Below are positions 26,964 through 38,754 of a stretch of DNA of 64,000 nucleotides, one piece after another. The stretch covers positions 1,916 to 65,915 of the forward strand of contig NW_003314328.1 in NCBI RefSeq assembly GCF_000143415.4. The letters run 5' to 3'. A program made the position numbers and the translations under genes. The notes under the pieces were generated by a model, which saw only the letters and a program-made list of their open reading frames with translations, did not search any database and was not told where the DNA came from. Source of the stretch: Selaginella moellendorffii (taxonomy: Eukaryota > Streptophyta > Lycopodiopsida > Selaginellales > Selaginellaceae). Every line of letters starts with the position of its first letter. The stretch's first letter is position 1.

Positions 26964-28596
26964 ATGCATTTGATCTGTGGTGGTGGTGGTGGTGGTGTGT
27001 TCTTCCACAGATCTTGCGCATTGTGGCTGCTCGTAATTCTCCTCCCGCAATGTTGGGTGGCTTCTCAATACGAAGGAGAGCAAGGGATGTTCTACTCCAA
27101 CAATGAACAGGGAATGTTTTATCGTGATGATGATCAATCATGGTCCGGTGGTGCATTTCAAGGAGGAGCGTTTCGAGACGATCGTGAGCGGTACTGGCGG
27201 GAGTCAAATCCAGACCCGTATCCAGATCCAAACCCCTCGCAACTTCAGCAGCCCGATCAGGTTGTGTCTCAGCAACAGATTCCGAATCAACCTCCGCAAC
27301 AGATTCCGCAGCAGGTGCAGAATCCGAACCAGTTTCCGCAGCAGGTTCAGAACCAGAACCCAAATCAGCCGCAAGTTCAGAACCAGAACCAGAATCAACA
27401 ACAAGTTCAGAGCCAGAACCAGAATCAACAACAAGCTCAGAACCAGAACCAGAATCAACAACAAGCTCAGAACCAGAACCAAGTGGTCAGAGGATTTTAT
27501 GACCAGAGCTGCCCATCAGCGGAATCCGTCGTCCGGAGGACCATGGTGGACAGCTTCCGGCGGAACCCGCTGCTGGCCGCCGGAATCCTCCGGCTCTTCT
27601 TCCATGACTGCTTTGTCCGAGTAAGTTGGAGACTTTTGGAAAAGATTGATCGATCTGTAACTCGACAATGCAGGGTTGTGATGGATCGGTGCTGCTGGAT
27701 CGAAAACCCGGCGGACCCATCCCCGAAAAGGAGAGCGACGTGAACAACAACTCCATCACTGGCTTCCGGGTGATTGACGACGCCAAGAAGCGCTTGGAGC
27801 GGATGTGCCCGGGAGTCGTGTCGTGCTCGGACATCCTCGCACTGGCTGCTCGAGACGCCGTTTGGATCGTAAGTCCTGATAGAAAAGAAAACTTTCCATT
27901 TCCTTTTAGTGACACGAAATGCCTTCCGGGTTAGAGCAGAGTGGAGGACCTCGCTGGAGTGTCCCGACGGGACGTCTGGACGGGCGAGTCTCGCTGGCGA
28001 CGGAAGCCGATAACGAGATTCCACCACCGGATCTCCGAATCCGGGACTTGAGAAAGGCATTTCTCGCCAAGGGCCTCAACACCCACGACGTCGTCACCCT
28101 CTCAGGCTAGTAAAACATTTTCTCTTTAATTATACAGCGTTTGCCTAGTTTCGGCATTTGCTAAAGATTGTAAAGTTCTTTCACAGGCGCGCACACTATC
28201 GGTCGAGCACACTGCCCCGCCTTTGAGGACCGCCTCTACAACTTCTCCGCAACAAACGCGCCAGATCCCACCGTCAATCTGTCGCTGCTGGACTCGCTCC
28301 AAAAGATTTGCCCCAGGGTTGGGAATACCACCTTCACGGTGAGCCTGGATCGCCAGACCCAAGTCCTGTTTGACAACAGCTACTACGTCCAGATCCTGGC
28401 CAGCAATGGGCTCCTCCAGACCGATCAGCAGCTCCTCTTCGACGCCTCCACCGCGGGGTTGGTGCGAGCGTACGCCGCCGATTCGTCCATGTTCTTCCGC
28501 GCCTTCGCCAAGGCCATGATCAAGCTCAGCAGGGTGGGTTTGAAAGCTCCTGGCGAGGGCGAGATCCGGAAGCACTGCCGTCGTGTAAATCCATGA
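26964..28596 (+). CDS. Class III secretory peroxidase with Gln/Asn-rich N-terminal repeat
   Basis: Four exons. After a hydrophobic leader (CALWLLVILLPQCWVASQ) about 130 extra residues precede the peroxidase domain. They are Asp/Tyr-rich, then dominated by a roughly 10-residue unit QNQNQNQQQ(V/A) repeated several times (codons about 27240-27485). The domain then follows the family closely: FYDQSCPSAESVV, LRLFFHDCFVR with the distal His, GCDGSVLL, CPGVVSCSDILALAARDAV, the GGPRW.VPTGRLDG block, LSGAHTIGRAHC with the proximal His, and FDNSYY. The third intron (about 28108-28186) appears to use a GC rather than GT donor. Such enzymes act in the cell wall on phenolics and H2O2. The repeat is unlike ordinary class III peroxidases. 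The 3' end overlaps the neighbouring minus-strand reading frame. Confidence 0.9.
27240..27485 (+). repeat. In-frame 30-bp minisatellite encoding Q/N-rich repeats
   Basis: Copies of CAGAACCAGAACCAGAATCA followed by ACAACAAG occur in tandem, changing at single bases. All copies are multiples of three, so length change keeps the reading frame. The repeat sits between leader and catalytic domain of the peroxidase. Confidence 0.9.
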
Positions 28597-29519
28597 CCCA
28601 AAATGGCCGCTATGATAGTTGAGTACTTGACAATAAAATTATAGATGGTTAGCCTCGTCTGCGCGACCCAATCGATAGCACGAAGCTTGCATCCATGAAC
28701 GCTGGACCACGAACTTTGCAACTTTTTGGTTTCCGCAGTGTCCCACTTCACAACGTGTGTTGCCATACTAATGCATGAATTCAGCTCCCTGCTGTTGGCT
28801 TCGAAACTAAAGAGGGGAGCACGCCAGCGTCCGTCATCCAGCTCTCTCACTACGTCCCGGACGTCCCTCGGGAGAAGATTATCCCGGAAGAACTCACTGT
28901 GGATCCGTTTTAATCCTTGGAGCACATTGGTCAGAGAGCCAAAGTTTTCTCTTTCGTCCATCCGCCGAAAGGTAAAGCAACCCGTCTCCGGCAAACCACG
29001 CTTGCGACAGCTGGACTTAAAGAAGTGGTAACGATTAGTGACATGGATCAAGTTTTGGCAGTCCTTCGGCCACGCGCTTCGACTGTCGTCCACGATCAAA
29101 GTGATTGATTCCTTCCCTGGAACAACATTTTCCAAGTACTTCTTGGGCTTCCCCTGGCCCTCCAATCTGGAAAAAACCCGACCCTTGAACAGCTTTCCCG
29201 TTGGATCTAGCAGCTTGGTCATGGCCATCGCATATTTATGTGATCCAGTGGTGCATATGTACAATTCGAAGATCTTACTAGCATGATTGAGGAATTCCAG
29301 TGCAAAAGGCCGAATCTTGGTCCATTTCTTAAAACCCTTGTGAAGAAGCTTGCGTTGACCTTCACTTTGCTGAGCGTACAGAGATTCCAAGTACTTACTT
29401 TCCTCCTTATCAACCTCGTTAAAAGCTGCCGAATTCAAGAGTGTGTGGTCGAGATCAAGCACCAAGATGAGCTTGCGCTGCTTCAAACAATCTTCTTCTT
29501 TGCTGACCAAGGAACCCAT
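28425..29519 (-). CDS. FCP1/CPL4-like RNA polymerase II CTD phosphatase (HAD family)
   Basis: A single open exon starting MGSLVSKEEDC at 29519; the frame is open upstream to an ATG at 29654, which is less likely. The HAD motif LILVLDLDHTLLNS appears in the first 30 residues (DxDxT), followed by KIRPFALEFLNHASKIFELYICTTGSHKYA, GKLFKGRVFSR and ITLIVDDS.SAWP with the second acidic pair. These are FCP1-homology landmarks; the enzymes dephosphorylate the Pol II tail. Plant CPL4 has a C-terminal BRCT domain; here only a diverged piece (ATHVVKWDTAE...AIDWVAQ) is seen. The frame has no stop until 28425, 171 bp inside the last exon of the convergent peroxidase. Either the C-terminus is antisense-derived or an unseen intron ends it earlier. 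Confidence 0.75.
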   Translation of the reverse strand: MGSLVSKEEDCLKQRKLILVLDLDHTLLNSAAFNEVDKEESKYLESLYAQQSEGQRKLLHKGFKKWTKIRPFALEFLNHASKIFELYICTTGSHKYAMAMTKLLDPTGKLFKGRVFSRLEGQGKPKKYLENVVPGKESITLIVDDSRSAWPKDCQNLIHVTNRYHFFKSSCRKRGLPETGCFTFRRMDERENFGSLTNVLQGLKRIHSEFFRDNLLPRDVRDVVRELDDGRWRAPLFSFEANSRELNSCISMATHVVKWDTAETKKLQSSWSSVHGCKLRAIDWVAQTRLTIYNFIVKYSTIIAAILGHGFTRRQCFRISPSPGAFKPTLLSLIMALAKARKNMDESAAYARTNPAVEASKRSC

Positions 29520-29654
29520 TTTCTTTCGAGATAACCTAGGGCTAGAATGCATATGTATATACTTTTCCCAAAAGGGAGTTAAGGGTGTCTGAGGAGCAAA
29601 CTCTCGAAGTTCTTGACCGAGCTCTCCAACCAGGAAGGGAAATCTCTCGCTCAA

Positions 29655-31059
29655 TCAGCTCCAAAGTTCTTGATCACTGAGTCACAATGAGCCCATACAC
29701 AGTGCTGGAAAGATGGCAAGGATTCAAATATAATTCCTGTTTATTTTAGAAATTTAAGCAAGCGTGTTAGGGTTTTTGGGAAGAAAATTTTTGTTCACAT
29801 GTATACACAACGTCGAAGGTTTGGATTGAGCACAGTGACCGCCCGGCAGCACAGTTCGAGGTCGGCGCAGATGGTTTGATCGACGTAGCTTTGCGAGGAT
29901 TTCTTCCTCGATCCGAAAGATTTCAGGAGTGGCCATCCCGTGGTAAGCCAATTAGAACTCTAGATTCTTTCCTGCGGGCGGCCACTAGGCGACTTGCAAG
30001 ACCTAGAGTATTCGATCTCGACTCCTCAAGCTCTTTATGTGTTGCTGGCCTTATTCTAGAGTATACGGACGAAGGAAAGAGTATAGACACTCTCCGGACT
30101 GTTCAAGCTGTTGCAGTCAATTGCCAGCCATCAGGCCCTGCATATCCACCATCTTCCATCCGCCCGGGAGTTCCTGAATCGTGAGTTCTGGTGCTATCCC
30201 GCCAGTTCCCCCCATACTCCCGAGAAAACTTTACAACCCCAAACCAGCCAGTCCTCCATCTGATCGGCCGCAACAGCATCTGGATACTTTTCTTTAAGAG
30301 AATACGGCCAGTCAAGGCTGCTTTCTCGAGACAGTTGGTGCAAAAGCGCTTGTGTGCATCTTCACTAGTTCATCCAGAGCTTGTTGTATCGCACGAAGAA
30401 GACGCATCAACTGCGGGCACTGAAAGTAAGCTTCTATCCACAGCGTGAAATTACCTAGAGCAAACGAGCATCATGAAATTACCTAGAGCAAACAAGCAGG
30501 GTCAATGGCTGATAAATAGCCTTGTCGTGATATATAGCCCCGCCAATGCGATTGTTGGTGCCAACGAGCTCTCTGGACACCCCGTGCAGTAGTGCTGACT
30601 TACACCAGAGCTCTGTGCAGCATCGTTCGCATAATGAAAGAGGGCCTCCAAAAGTGCCTCGCCGTTGAATCCCATCTCTGGTTTCACCATGCAGGAGTCA
30701 CCGGTGTACCCTGTATTGTAGCTTTCACCTGGACATCAGGAGCACTCCTCACGCTGCAGTGATCGCGCCATCTTTTCCCGAGACACTGCCTCGAGCTCCT
30801 GGTTATCAACGACCTTGTAGATCTTATAGTCAAGTCAACGAATGCTTCTCGGTGACATTCTCTCGTCCGATAGAACTCCTGCATGCGGTCACGAAGCTCC
30901 ATGGCTGAAGCGAACAATTCTGCCTCGAAGGCCACCGCGGAGTTGAAAGTGTCGATGAAGTGTGTGCTTGCAATGAAGTGGTCAGTTGGGTGATGGTGCT
31001 GGAATAAAAAATAATTCTGAATAGTCTATATTTTACACATTTTTCAGAAACTTACAACC
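29655..31059. other. Unresolved region with fragmentary open frames
   Basis: On the plus strand 29876-30184 and 30191-30448 are open, and on the minus strand 30935-30684 and 30690-30502. None shows a family motif or a clear exon chain. The minus-strand stretch around 30700-30990 has gene-like composition (FEAELFASAMELRDRMQEF) and lies just downstream of the DYW gene on the same strand, but it shifts frame midway. It may be gene debris. Confidence 0.35.
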
Positions 31060-33211
31060 TCACCAGTAATCCCCGCAAGAGCAGCTCCCATCGTGAAACC
31101 TGTGAAACCGATTCACGTCCCGGACAACAATCTCTCGCCCACAGACTTTGGACATCAGCTTGGTGGCGGCATGGCAGTCGGAGCAAACTCTCAAGTTCTT
31201 GATCACGCAGAGTGAGCTCCCTGGGGGTGTGGAGATGATCCCATACGCGATGGCCAGCCTCTCGCTGTGGTACCAAAGGAGCTTCTCCTTCCTGGCCTCG
31301 TCTACGTTGTGGAGCACCACCTTCGTGTCCGGGACGTATCCAAGACTCTTCATCTCGCGATTCAACCTTTCCAGCTCCGCGTAGATGGCCTCCGACTTGG
31401 AGTGCGATCGATCCCCGCATCTAAACTCGTGGACTCTGCCGTGGACCTCGATCAAGCTCAGCCCCGTCTCCTTCTTCACGCCCCTCGACTCCATGAGCTT
31501 CCGGATCCGGGCCTTCTCCTTCCACTTCCCGGCCGCGGCGTAGATGTTTGACACCACCGCGTAGGACGTCGAGAGCTCGGGATCCAGATCCATGATCCTG
31601 GCAGCCGCGCGCTCGCCTTGCTCCTGCCGGTTATGGACCAGGCACGCGCCGAGGAAGCTCGTCCAGGCCACCACGACGCTTGGCGATGGCGGCATGGAGG
31701 TGATGAGTTCCTCGGCCTCGTCTATCTTCCCTGCTCGTCCCAGAAGATCCACCATGCATCGAAAGTGCTCGTTCAAAGGCCGGATCCCGTGGTCTCCACG
31801 CATCAGCAGGAAGTAGTTCCTCGCTAGCTCCAGCTTCCCCGTGTGGCCGCAAGCGAAGAGAATGCCCATGAAGGTGACGCCGTTTGGACGGATGCCCTCG
31901 AGCTCCATGTCGAGGTGGAAGTCGAGAGCTATGGCGCTATGGCCGTGCTGGGCATAGGACGCGATCATGGCGGTCCAGGTGACGACGTTGCGTTGCTTCA
32001 TGCCGTCGAAGAACTCGCGGGCCTCGACGAGCTTGCCGCATTTGCCATACATGCTGAGAAGCGCGGTGCCGACGATCACGTCCGACTCCATCTCGGCCTC
32101 GAGGAGGTGTGCGTGGATGATCCGGCCTTGGGAGATGGCGGCGATAGCGGCACAGGCGTCGAGGACCGAGACGAAGGTGACGGCGCTTGGTCTGGTGCCT
32201 TCCAAGCACATCCTGGATCACTCGAGATCGTCAGAAAACATGATCTGAGGAGGAAGAAAAGTTTCTGAGAACGAAGAGGATCGAGGAGGAAGAAATGAAA
32301 AATGAAAGAGAACGAAGAGGATTAAGGAGAAAGAAGGAAAAGGAAACAAACCTGTGATAGAATCGCACTGCTTCCTTACAATGCCCATTGCGGGCAAATG
32401 CCGCAAGCATGGCATTCCAGGCGACCACGTCCCTCTCCTCCATCCGATCAAACAAACTCTTCGCGTCACCAATGCTTCGGCATCTCCCATACATGTTGAG
32501 CAGCGAAGTAGCGAGATTTGGCTCGCCCTTGAGCCCCGCCGCCACAACGATCGCGTGGATCTCCTTCCCCTCCGCGAGGCCCTCCAAGCACGAGCACGCC
32601 TCCATCGCCACCAAGAACCCCACGCGATTTGGGCGCTGCCCCTGCTGGATCATCCTCCGGAACACGGCGATGGCGTCGCGGCACTGGCCGCAGTGGATGC
32701 ACGCCTTGATGAGGAAGTTCCACGAGAATCCCGTGTGGCAGGGCATGGAATCGAAGACGCTGCGTGCCTCGCGAAGGCTGCCACATTTGCCGTAGGCCTC
32801 GATGAGCATGGAGAAGAGGATTCGCGAGTCGCGGAGGCGAGGGTGGGAGAGGAGGTGGGAGTGGACGCGCCGTGTCTCCGCCAGGGCCTTGCAATCGCCG
32901 CAGCGGCGGAGCACGCCCGCGTACTCGGCGAAGAGATCGTCGAAGGGATTCTCCTGGCTCTCCAGCTGCTGCATCGCCCTGTCCAGCCGCCCCAGACCCT
33001 GCAATGGATCCACGCTGCGGCTGCGATCTTGGAGGCGCAGCTGCCGCCCAAGCGCATCCATTGATAGCTCCAACTCGCCATCGCTCCTGCGGGGATGGGG
33101 ACTCGCCCTGGGTTGAAATGTGGAGAGCGCCAGTGGCATTTCACTCAAGAGCCCTAGATTCAGATCAGCCGAAAGGTATATTCTTAAGGAAACCAACTGT
33201 TTTATTAACAT
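31060..33211 (-). CDS. PLS-class PPR protein with E and DYW domains
   Basis: Two exons, 33211-32352 and 32212-31060, joined by a 139-bp GT-AG intron so that HR meets MCLEGTRPS inside a PPR. The first exon opens with a basic, Arg/Leu-rich segment suited to organelle targeting (alternative ATG at 33139) and then P, L and S repeats such as FSMLIEAYGKCGSLREARSV. The second exon continues the repeats, then an E region and a full DYW domain: the deaminase-like HSERLA, CSDCHAATK zinc motif and the terminal CSCGDYW. DYW-PPRs bind single RNA sites in mitochondria or plastids and carry out C-to-U editing. The catalytic His, Glu and Cys positions are intact. Editing target unknown. Confidence 0.95.
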
Positions 33212-34059
33212 AAAATGTAACTAAGTTGGATATCACCAAGGGGACTTATGATAAATAGTGAGAAAGTGTCTCTAGTAAAGGATATGTTAAATATTTCTAT
33301 ATAAATTAAAAATATCTAATCTCATTAACTACAATTAAATACATTTATATGCCTTATATTAAACTTAAATATAATTTTAAAAAAGAATGAATTAATTTCA
33401 ATAAAGCTTGGTATTTCTTTTTAATTTAACTTTTACATTATAAAGTATAGTTTGACAAGAATCTAATTTTAATAAATAAATTTTGTTTTAAAATAATGGG
33501 TTAAGCAGTCCAAGCCAGCCACACATGGCACAATGTCATCCATGCTAAATTTTGTAATGTGCATAGGCACCACACACAAATAATGCAACAGGTAGCCACT
33601 ACTGAGTGATCTCAAAGTTCAACCATCTTTGCTAGCTTAATTTCTAGGAGGAAGCTCATAGCCAGGCTAAGGCTACAGGATGACAAGCATCCTCGTTGCC
33701 AGCTTGTAAGTTTTGTTTTTCAATTTTCTAAAGGAAAATCTCTGGTGATGTCACCTTTGAGAAGAATGCCAGGCCTCACCAGCACAGACTTGCAAAACCT
33801 CATGAACATTTGGTCAGGAGTATCTCAAAGAAGATTTGAATCATTGCTGCCTGAGAATCATTGTGCCAGCTTGTACTCTTGGCTTTCTTTCTAGGGGCTC
33901 CAATCCATAGAGCTGTATTGCCCCCTGGCAGCCGGCTAGCCGACCCGGAGCTCCCTTTTGGCCAAAAGAGGAGAAGGAAGTCGGCTACATCATCTGTGAA
34001 GAACTATGCCTATAGCATGAGCAAACTCGACAAGTTCATGCTACGGTCACTGTGTGAGG
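33212..34059. other. AT-rich intergenic stretch
   Basis: 33220-33500 is very AT-rich with no features. From 33660 onward composition becomes gene-like but no gene is recognised. Confidence 0.5.
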
Positions 34060-34621
34060 TTTGGAAACAGATGATGCAGTGTATGGCAAGTGTGGCAACC
34101 TCGGAGAGGCACAAATACGATGGCATTGCTTGGGCTCATGGTATCCTTCCACATACAGTGGCATCGGAGCAAAGCTTTTTGGCTAATGAGGTGTCCAAGT
34201 TGACAAATTTGCATTCACGGCCACCTATGCAATGGTGCCGACAGCAGCCTCAAGTATGGATTGCTGCTGGAGCTCATACGAAAGGTGCCAATCTCGAGTG
34301 CTACATCAATAGCTTAAAAAGTTTTGCACCGCCTTTCTCGGCCTTGGATTTCACTCGCTCTATATCATCCCCAAGGACATCCTCTTGACCCGGGCTATCA
34401 TTCGAGCTTCAGCTATCCTGAGGGAAGGTACCAGCTACTCACAAGCATCACCATTGCGGAAAAAAATGCTCAAGGGGAGAGCTCTTACTGAAGCAAGGTA
34501 CAAGATTCTACAGAGCGCCAGAAGCAAAATGACCCTAGCCGCCCATGCTCTCCTCTTTCGGAAGACACAAGATCTCAACTTGATGCAAACACCAGCGCTC
34601 CCAACTGATTCAGTGCTATGA
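34060..34621 (+). pseudogene. Possible PPR relic
   Basis: Around 34074-34110 one frame reads VYGKCGNLGEAQ, the core of a PPR helix pair. A second frame further on reads GVQVDKFAFTATYA, like the start of another repeat. Stops and frame changes separate them. The frames open at 33861-34388 and 34385-34621 have no family likeness themselves. Only a short PPR-like signature supports the call. Confidence 0.3.
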
Positions 34622-35791
34622 CCCTGCCACTCAGAGAAATTAGGGGTTGAACCGGGCTTTAAAGTTCACCTTCTTTAAACACAAGACCAAAAAAGTAATG
34701 TTATAATCTTCAATAAAAGATTGAAAACACAGTCAATGTCGCATATAAGTAGCCATTCCAAGACGCTTCCCGTTTTCGAGCAGCTCTTCACCATACACCT
34801 CGCAACCTGACAAGCAAGTTATTCTAGTGGATGATTAAAGGCCTTTGATCTGTGGCGGGGCTCCTCCTAAGCTTCCTGACATGCTTTCTGGAAGCGCGTT
34901 CTGCTTCTTCTCTTGCAACAACTTTTTTCTCAGGATCATCCACTGGAAGTGTGGAGTCGCTTTGTGTGCCTGCAATGGGGGCCGATCCATCTGAGTCCGA
35001 ATCCAAGCACAACACATTCCTCACGTTGGCAGGAAGACCATCCGAATTTTTCTAGTGGTGGTGGTGGTGATGGTGGTGGTCGCAATGGCAATGCTGGTGG
35101 AGGCACTTGCAAGAATTGATTATGACAATGCTTTCCAGTCATTATCGTCACAAGGCACCAAAATTGTCCGGTCCCTAAAGCCCTCTCTGAACTGCGCTCT
35201 CTAGCTCTTAAACAACCGTTAGCTTGCCTGACAAGATCCCAAGCAAGCCTACTTGAAGCGCAACCAGACGATTTGGGCATTTGTGGAATCTGGCAAAATG
35301 TTTTATTTCTAAAATATCCACGTATTTTCTAAGAGATTCCTCAGTTAACGTTTTCTCTAATTAGTTTGTAATCAATGTTTAATGCTATGTGTTGTAAATT
35401 TATTCTCCGGAGTTAGAGTTTCAGCAGCAGCGAGAATTGAGCGTGCCACATATATATCCTCATCATGGCTAGAAAAAAACAGCAAGAAAAACATTTCTAG
35501 CTTACCATATTGATCTTCTCGGAATCTGTTCTCAAGCTTCGAAACGGCGCCATGGATGGAAGAGAACTTGTCCAGCGAACTTTCCTTGCATCTGAAGTGC
35601 TTTACGTCTCGTAAAGCTCCAAGGTGGAAAAATCCAGATGGCCGTGCGACCTTTTCTGGATCAGCACCCTCTTTAAATTCTTTGCAGCTCATTTCGTCTG
35701 GGAGCTTGGTTGTAGTCCTGGAGTGCATTGCATTGCAGTGCATTCTTTTTGACGTGTCGCACAATCTCCTGACGAGCTAGCAGCTTTGATA
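34622..35791 (-). other. Possible spliced minus-strand gene, not resolved
   Basis: Minus-strand frames 35764-35530 (ending before a GTAAGC donor), 35280-34936 (proline-rich centre) and 35024-34824 (LCLDSDSDGSAP then a Lys/Arg/Glu-rich tail) could be exons of one gene, but I could not join them without a frame conflict. The GGT/CCA-rich run near 35055-35080 encodes the prolines. No family recognised. Confidence 0.25.
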
Positions 35792-36155
35792 TCACCAAAA
35801 AAACCATGTGAATTTGAATGATCCTAATTGCCCGTTGCCGTATTGAATTCCAGAAATTTTGGGGTCTTTAACCTCGAGAGGATCGTCTATAAATCTAAAC
35901 CACCGTGAGTAAGGATCGACTGTGATGGGATCTCCTGCGCGAAACATCCTTTTCGATCGGACTTATCCGTTGGAGGAAGAAAACAATGCAAATTTTTTTT
36001 TCTTTCTTTTGGTAGTAATGTAAGTACCGATCAGAGCTTTGGTGATCAGTCCGGACAAGGAACTTACCTGTTTGTCCAGATCTGTAAGAACCATAGTATA
36101 GAAATTCCACTGTCCACAAGCCTGGAGTGATCCTTGCTCTAGCAAACATCAGCAA
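35792..36155 (-). CDS. Small two-exon hypothetical protein (85 residues)
   Basis: Exon 36155-36068 starts MLMFARARITPG. Exon 35961-35792 continues through VRSKRMFRAGDPITVDPYS and RWFRFIDDPLEVKDPK to a TGA. The 106-bp intron has GTAAGT and AAG ends and the join keeps frame (SGQT to VRSK). No signal peptide or known domain. More exons may lie upstream, since sequence before the ATG at 36156-36240 is also exon-like. Supported only by splice signals and composition. Confidence 0.35.
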
Positions 36156-38754
36156 TGATGGTGGTGATCAGATTAAGTTTGCTCCATTCGATCCTGAGTG
36201 AGTTCATTGTTTACTCCTTTATTTTCTCAATCCCAGCAAGGCGGCATGATCATCGTTGACGACAGCAGCAGCAGCGAGAGAGATCGAAGATCAATCGACG
36301 AAACAGGAGCACTTTTCTAGTGGAAAAGAAAAGCAATGTACTAACAAAGAATGGTGGTGAGACAGCGATCACAGCCATGATTTCGTAAGTATAACAAGTC
36401 CAAAGAGATTGATAACTCCTGGGATGGAAAAACCCAGTCACTGTCCAACAGCGCGAGCATCGCTCACTCCTACAAGAAAGCCAGGCCGAGAGGAAGGAAG
36501 AGGATGAATCTAAAGTTTCAAAGTCTTCCATGGCTAGCTCTGTGCTCTTACAGCAGCAAAAGGGGGGCCATCAATCAGCACGGAATTCAAGCTGACCAAG
36601 CCCAGGCTCAGCTGGACGAAAAGAAAGCTCGGCTCGCAAAAAAAAGCAAGACAAAAAAGCGGGGAACAAACAAAGGAAACGAGACGACGCGTGCGATTCT
36701 TTTGTTGGTTCCCGGCTCTAAGTTTTTTCTAGTAGCTCCACAGATCCTACAGAGCTACAACAAGCTCGAGCTCGTCCACACGACCTGCTCCATTGGAGTT
36801 TGCAAAAAAATCTTCCTCACAGCTTGCAAGGATCGGCGAGCCACGTACCAAAGCCCCCGCGAGAGATGAGATTGAGAGCGCCATTAAACAAAGCTTTCCC
36901 CCTGTCTTCCAAGTGCTGGACCAAAGTCTACTTTGGCATGGACGGGACCATCTCCATCCCTCTCTCGGGACTTTCCAAGTGGTCCACTTGATCGCAGACG
37001 AAACGAACACCGAGAGAGAGCGAGAAGGGATCAAGCACGACAGGTTTTCCTTCGAGAGAGAAAAAGATGGCGGCCGTGGAAAATTGGTGGGCTTTGGAGG
37101 CTTTGCGTGTGGATTGATGAATCGAGCTCGGTGGAGCAGTACCTAGTACACGATCAATCCAACAACAAAAAGAGCGAAGGAAACTTTGGAGCGAGCGGGC
37201 TTAATAGTTCCTGGAAAACTTTGGTCTCCGGATTCTAGAAGCGCAGAAACTTTGGTCTGGAAAAACTAGGTGTCGCACCTAACTAGCTGACACAAACCGT
37301 GAGTGAGGCTTTCTAGCTGTCTTCCTCCCAACACAAAGAGAACAGTGGAACTAGAGCACCGTACCATTGCTTGCTCTTTTGGGCCATTGCACGGCAGTGT
37401 GTGGTTTGTGTGTGTTTTTGTAGAGGATTGACTCATAGCTAGGCCAGTTAGAGATCAAAGTTCCCATGGTTCCGTGGTGCCGATCCAATCATTTTTTTTT
37501 TTTTTTGGTGTGTGCTGTGCGCATGAAAATACCACCTTTGACAAGAACACCCAACTGACCCGTGGACGATTCGCGCGCTAGCTACGTCTAGAAAAAGACT
37601 CGTCCACAGTAGAGAGCTCGTGGGAGACGAGCAAAGTTTCGTCGTCAATCGCCCAACAAGGAGGGGCCAGCCGCGCAAGAAATCCAGGACGGCGCGAAAG
37701 AGACCACCTGAGGGAGAGAGAGATTGGAACAGCACAACTTCATCCGGATATCAAAAGTCCAAACCTCCTTTTTCCTTGGCGAGATTTATATCTGCTATGT
37801 GTCGACGATCAAGTGACCGATCGATCGTTCTCTTCTCATTGAGCAGTGGTAGCTTGATTACAAACCTCGTCTTTCTTCTAGCAATGCACACGTTATTCCT
37901 CACCTCCGAGAGAAGAGGATCCGATCAATCACTAAAACTCTGTACAAGACCCGTACAGAAAGAAAAAGAGAAGGAAAAGAAGGAAACACTGAGCTAGAAG
38001 AGACTAAGCACAATGGAAAAGATGGACCAGCTCTTCGATCGAGCGAGCGAGCGAGCGAGCCAGCATGCGTGCGTGCGAGGGATCAAAACTTTGGAAAGAG
38101 AGAACTCACTTCACTTCACTCACACAAAGCGTGGATTGATGGGAGGAGCCAGCGATGGATGGATGGGTGATCCACTTCCTATCTTTCTCATCAAAACTTC
38201 CCTTTCTTTTCTAGCCATTTTTTTTTTCCTCCTCTCCTCTTTCCTCTTTCTCTCTCCTTGCAGCAGTGAACAGCGGCCAGTGCGGGGCGCGAGGAGCAGC
38301 AGCAGAGCAGCAGCGTGCAGTGCGGTGTGAAGTTGCCGTCCAATCCAATCCAATCCAGAGAGCTCTAAACCAGAAATTTAGATAAGCTCGCTCATACCTC
38401 TCGCGAACAAGTGCCAATGGATCCAATCCAATCCATCTCTTTCCCTGTACAGCAGCTATGGCGGAGGAGAAGAGAAGAGCTCCAATGGTGGCGGCGATAG
38501 GAGTAAAAAAACAACCCCTCCCCTTCTTCCCAGTCAGACCATTTTGGATTCATTCCCGTCTAAGTGGTGGTGGTGGTGGTGGTGGTGGTGGTGTTGGCGA
38601 CGATAATGCTGGTGGAGTAGTCTCATCGTAGATCCATGGAGGACGAAACGAAGAACAAGGAAGAGTAAAAGAGAGGGGAGAGAGAGAGAGAGAGGGAGAA
38701 GAGTGCTCGGTCGCTCGCTCGTTCTCTCGATCGCCACCGCCAGCCAGCCAGCCG
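36156..38754. other. Gene-poor region
   Basis: Nothing convincing. Open frames at 36504-36869 (plus) and 36747-37034 (minus) lack family motifs. Simple repeats include a T-run at 37492-37506, GAGC repeats at 38041-38060, a GGT trinucleotide run at 38562-38593 and GA repeats at 38675-38695. The 38.0-38.75 kb part probably belongs to the 3' flank of the DUF4408 gene. Confidence 0.5.
38562..38593. repeat. (GGT)n microsatellite
   Basis: About ten uninterrupted GTG/GGT triplets. A His-rich minus-strand frame across it is a repeat artefact. Confidence 0.9.

Noticed and set aside
27255-27480. CRISPR-like array
   Set aside because: The 30-bp repeats are directly adjacent without spacers and lie in the coding frame of a plant peroxidase.
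27103-27624. Arg/Asn-rich frame over the peroxidase repeat
   Set aside because: Shadow of the Q/N minisatellite in another frame.
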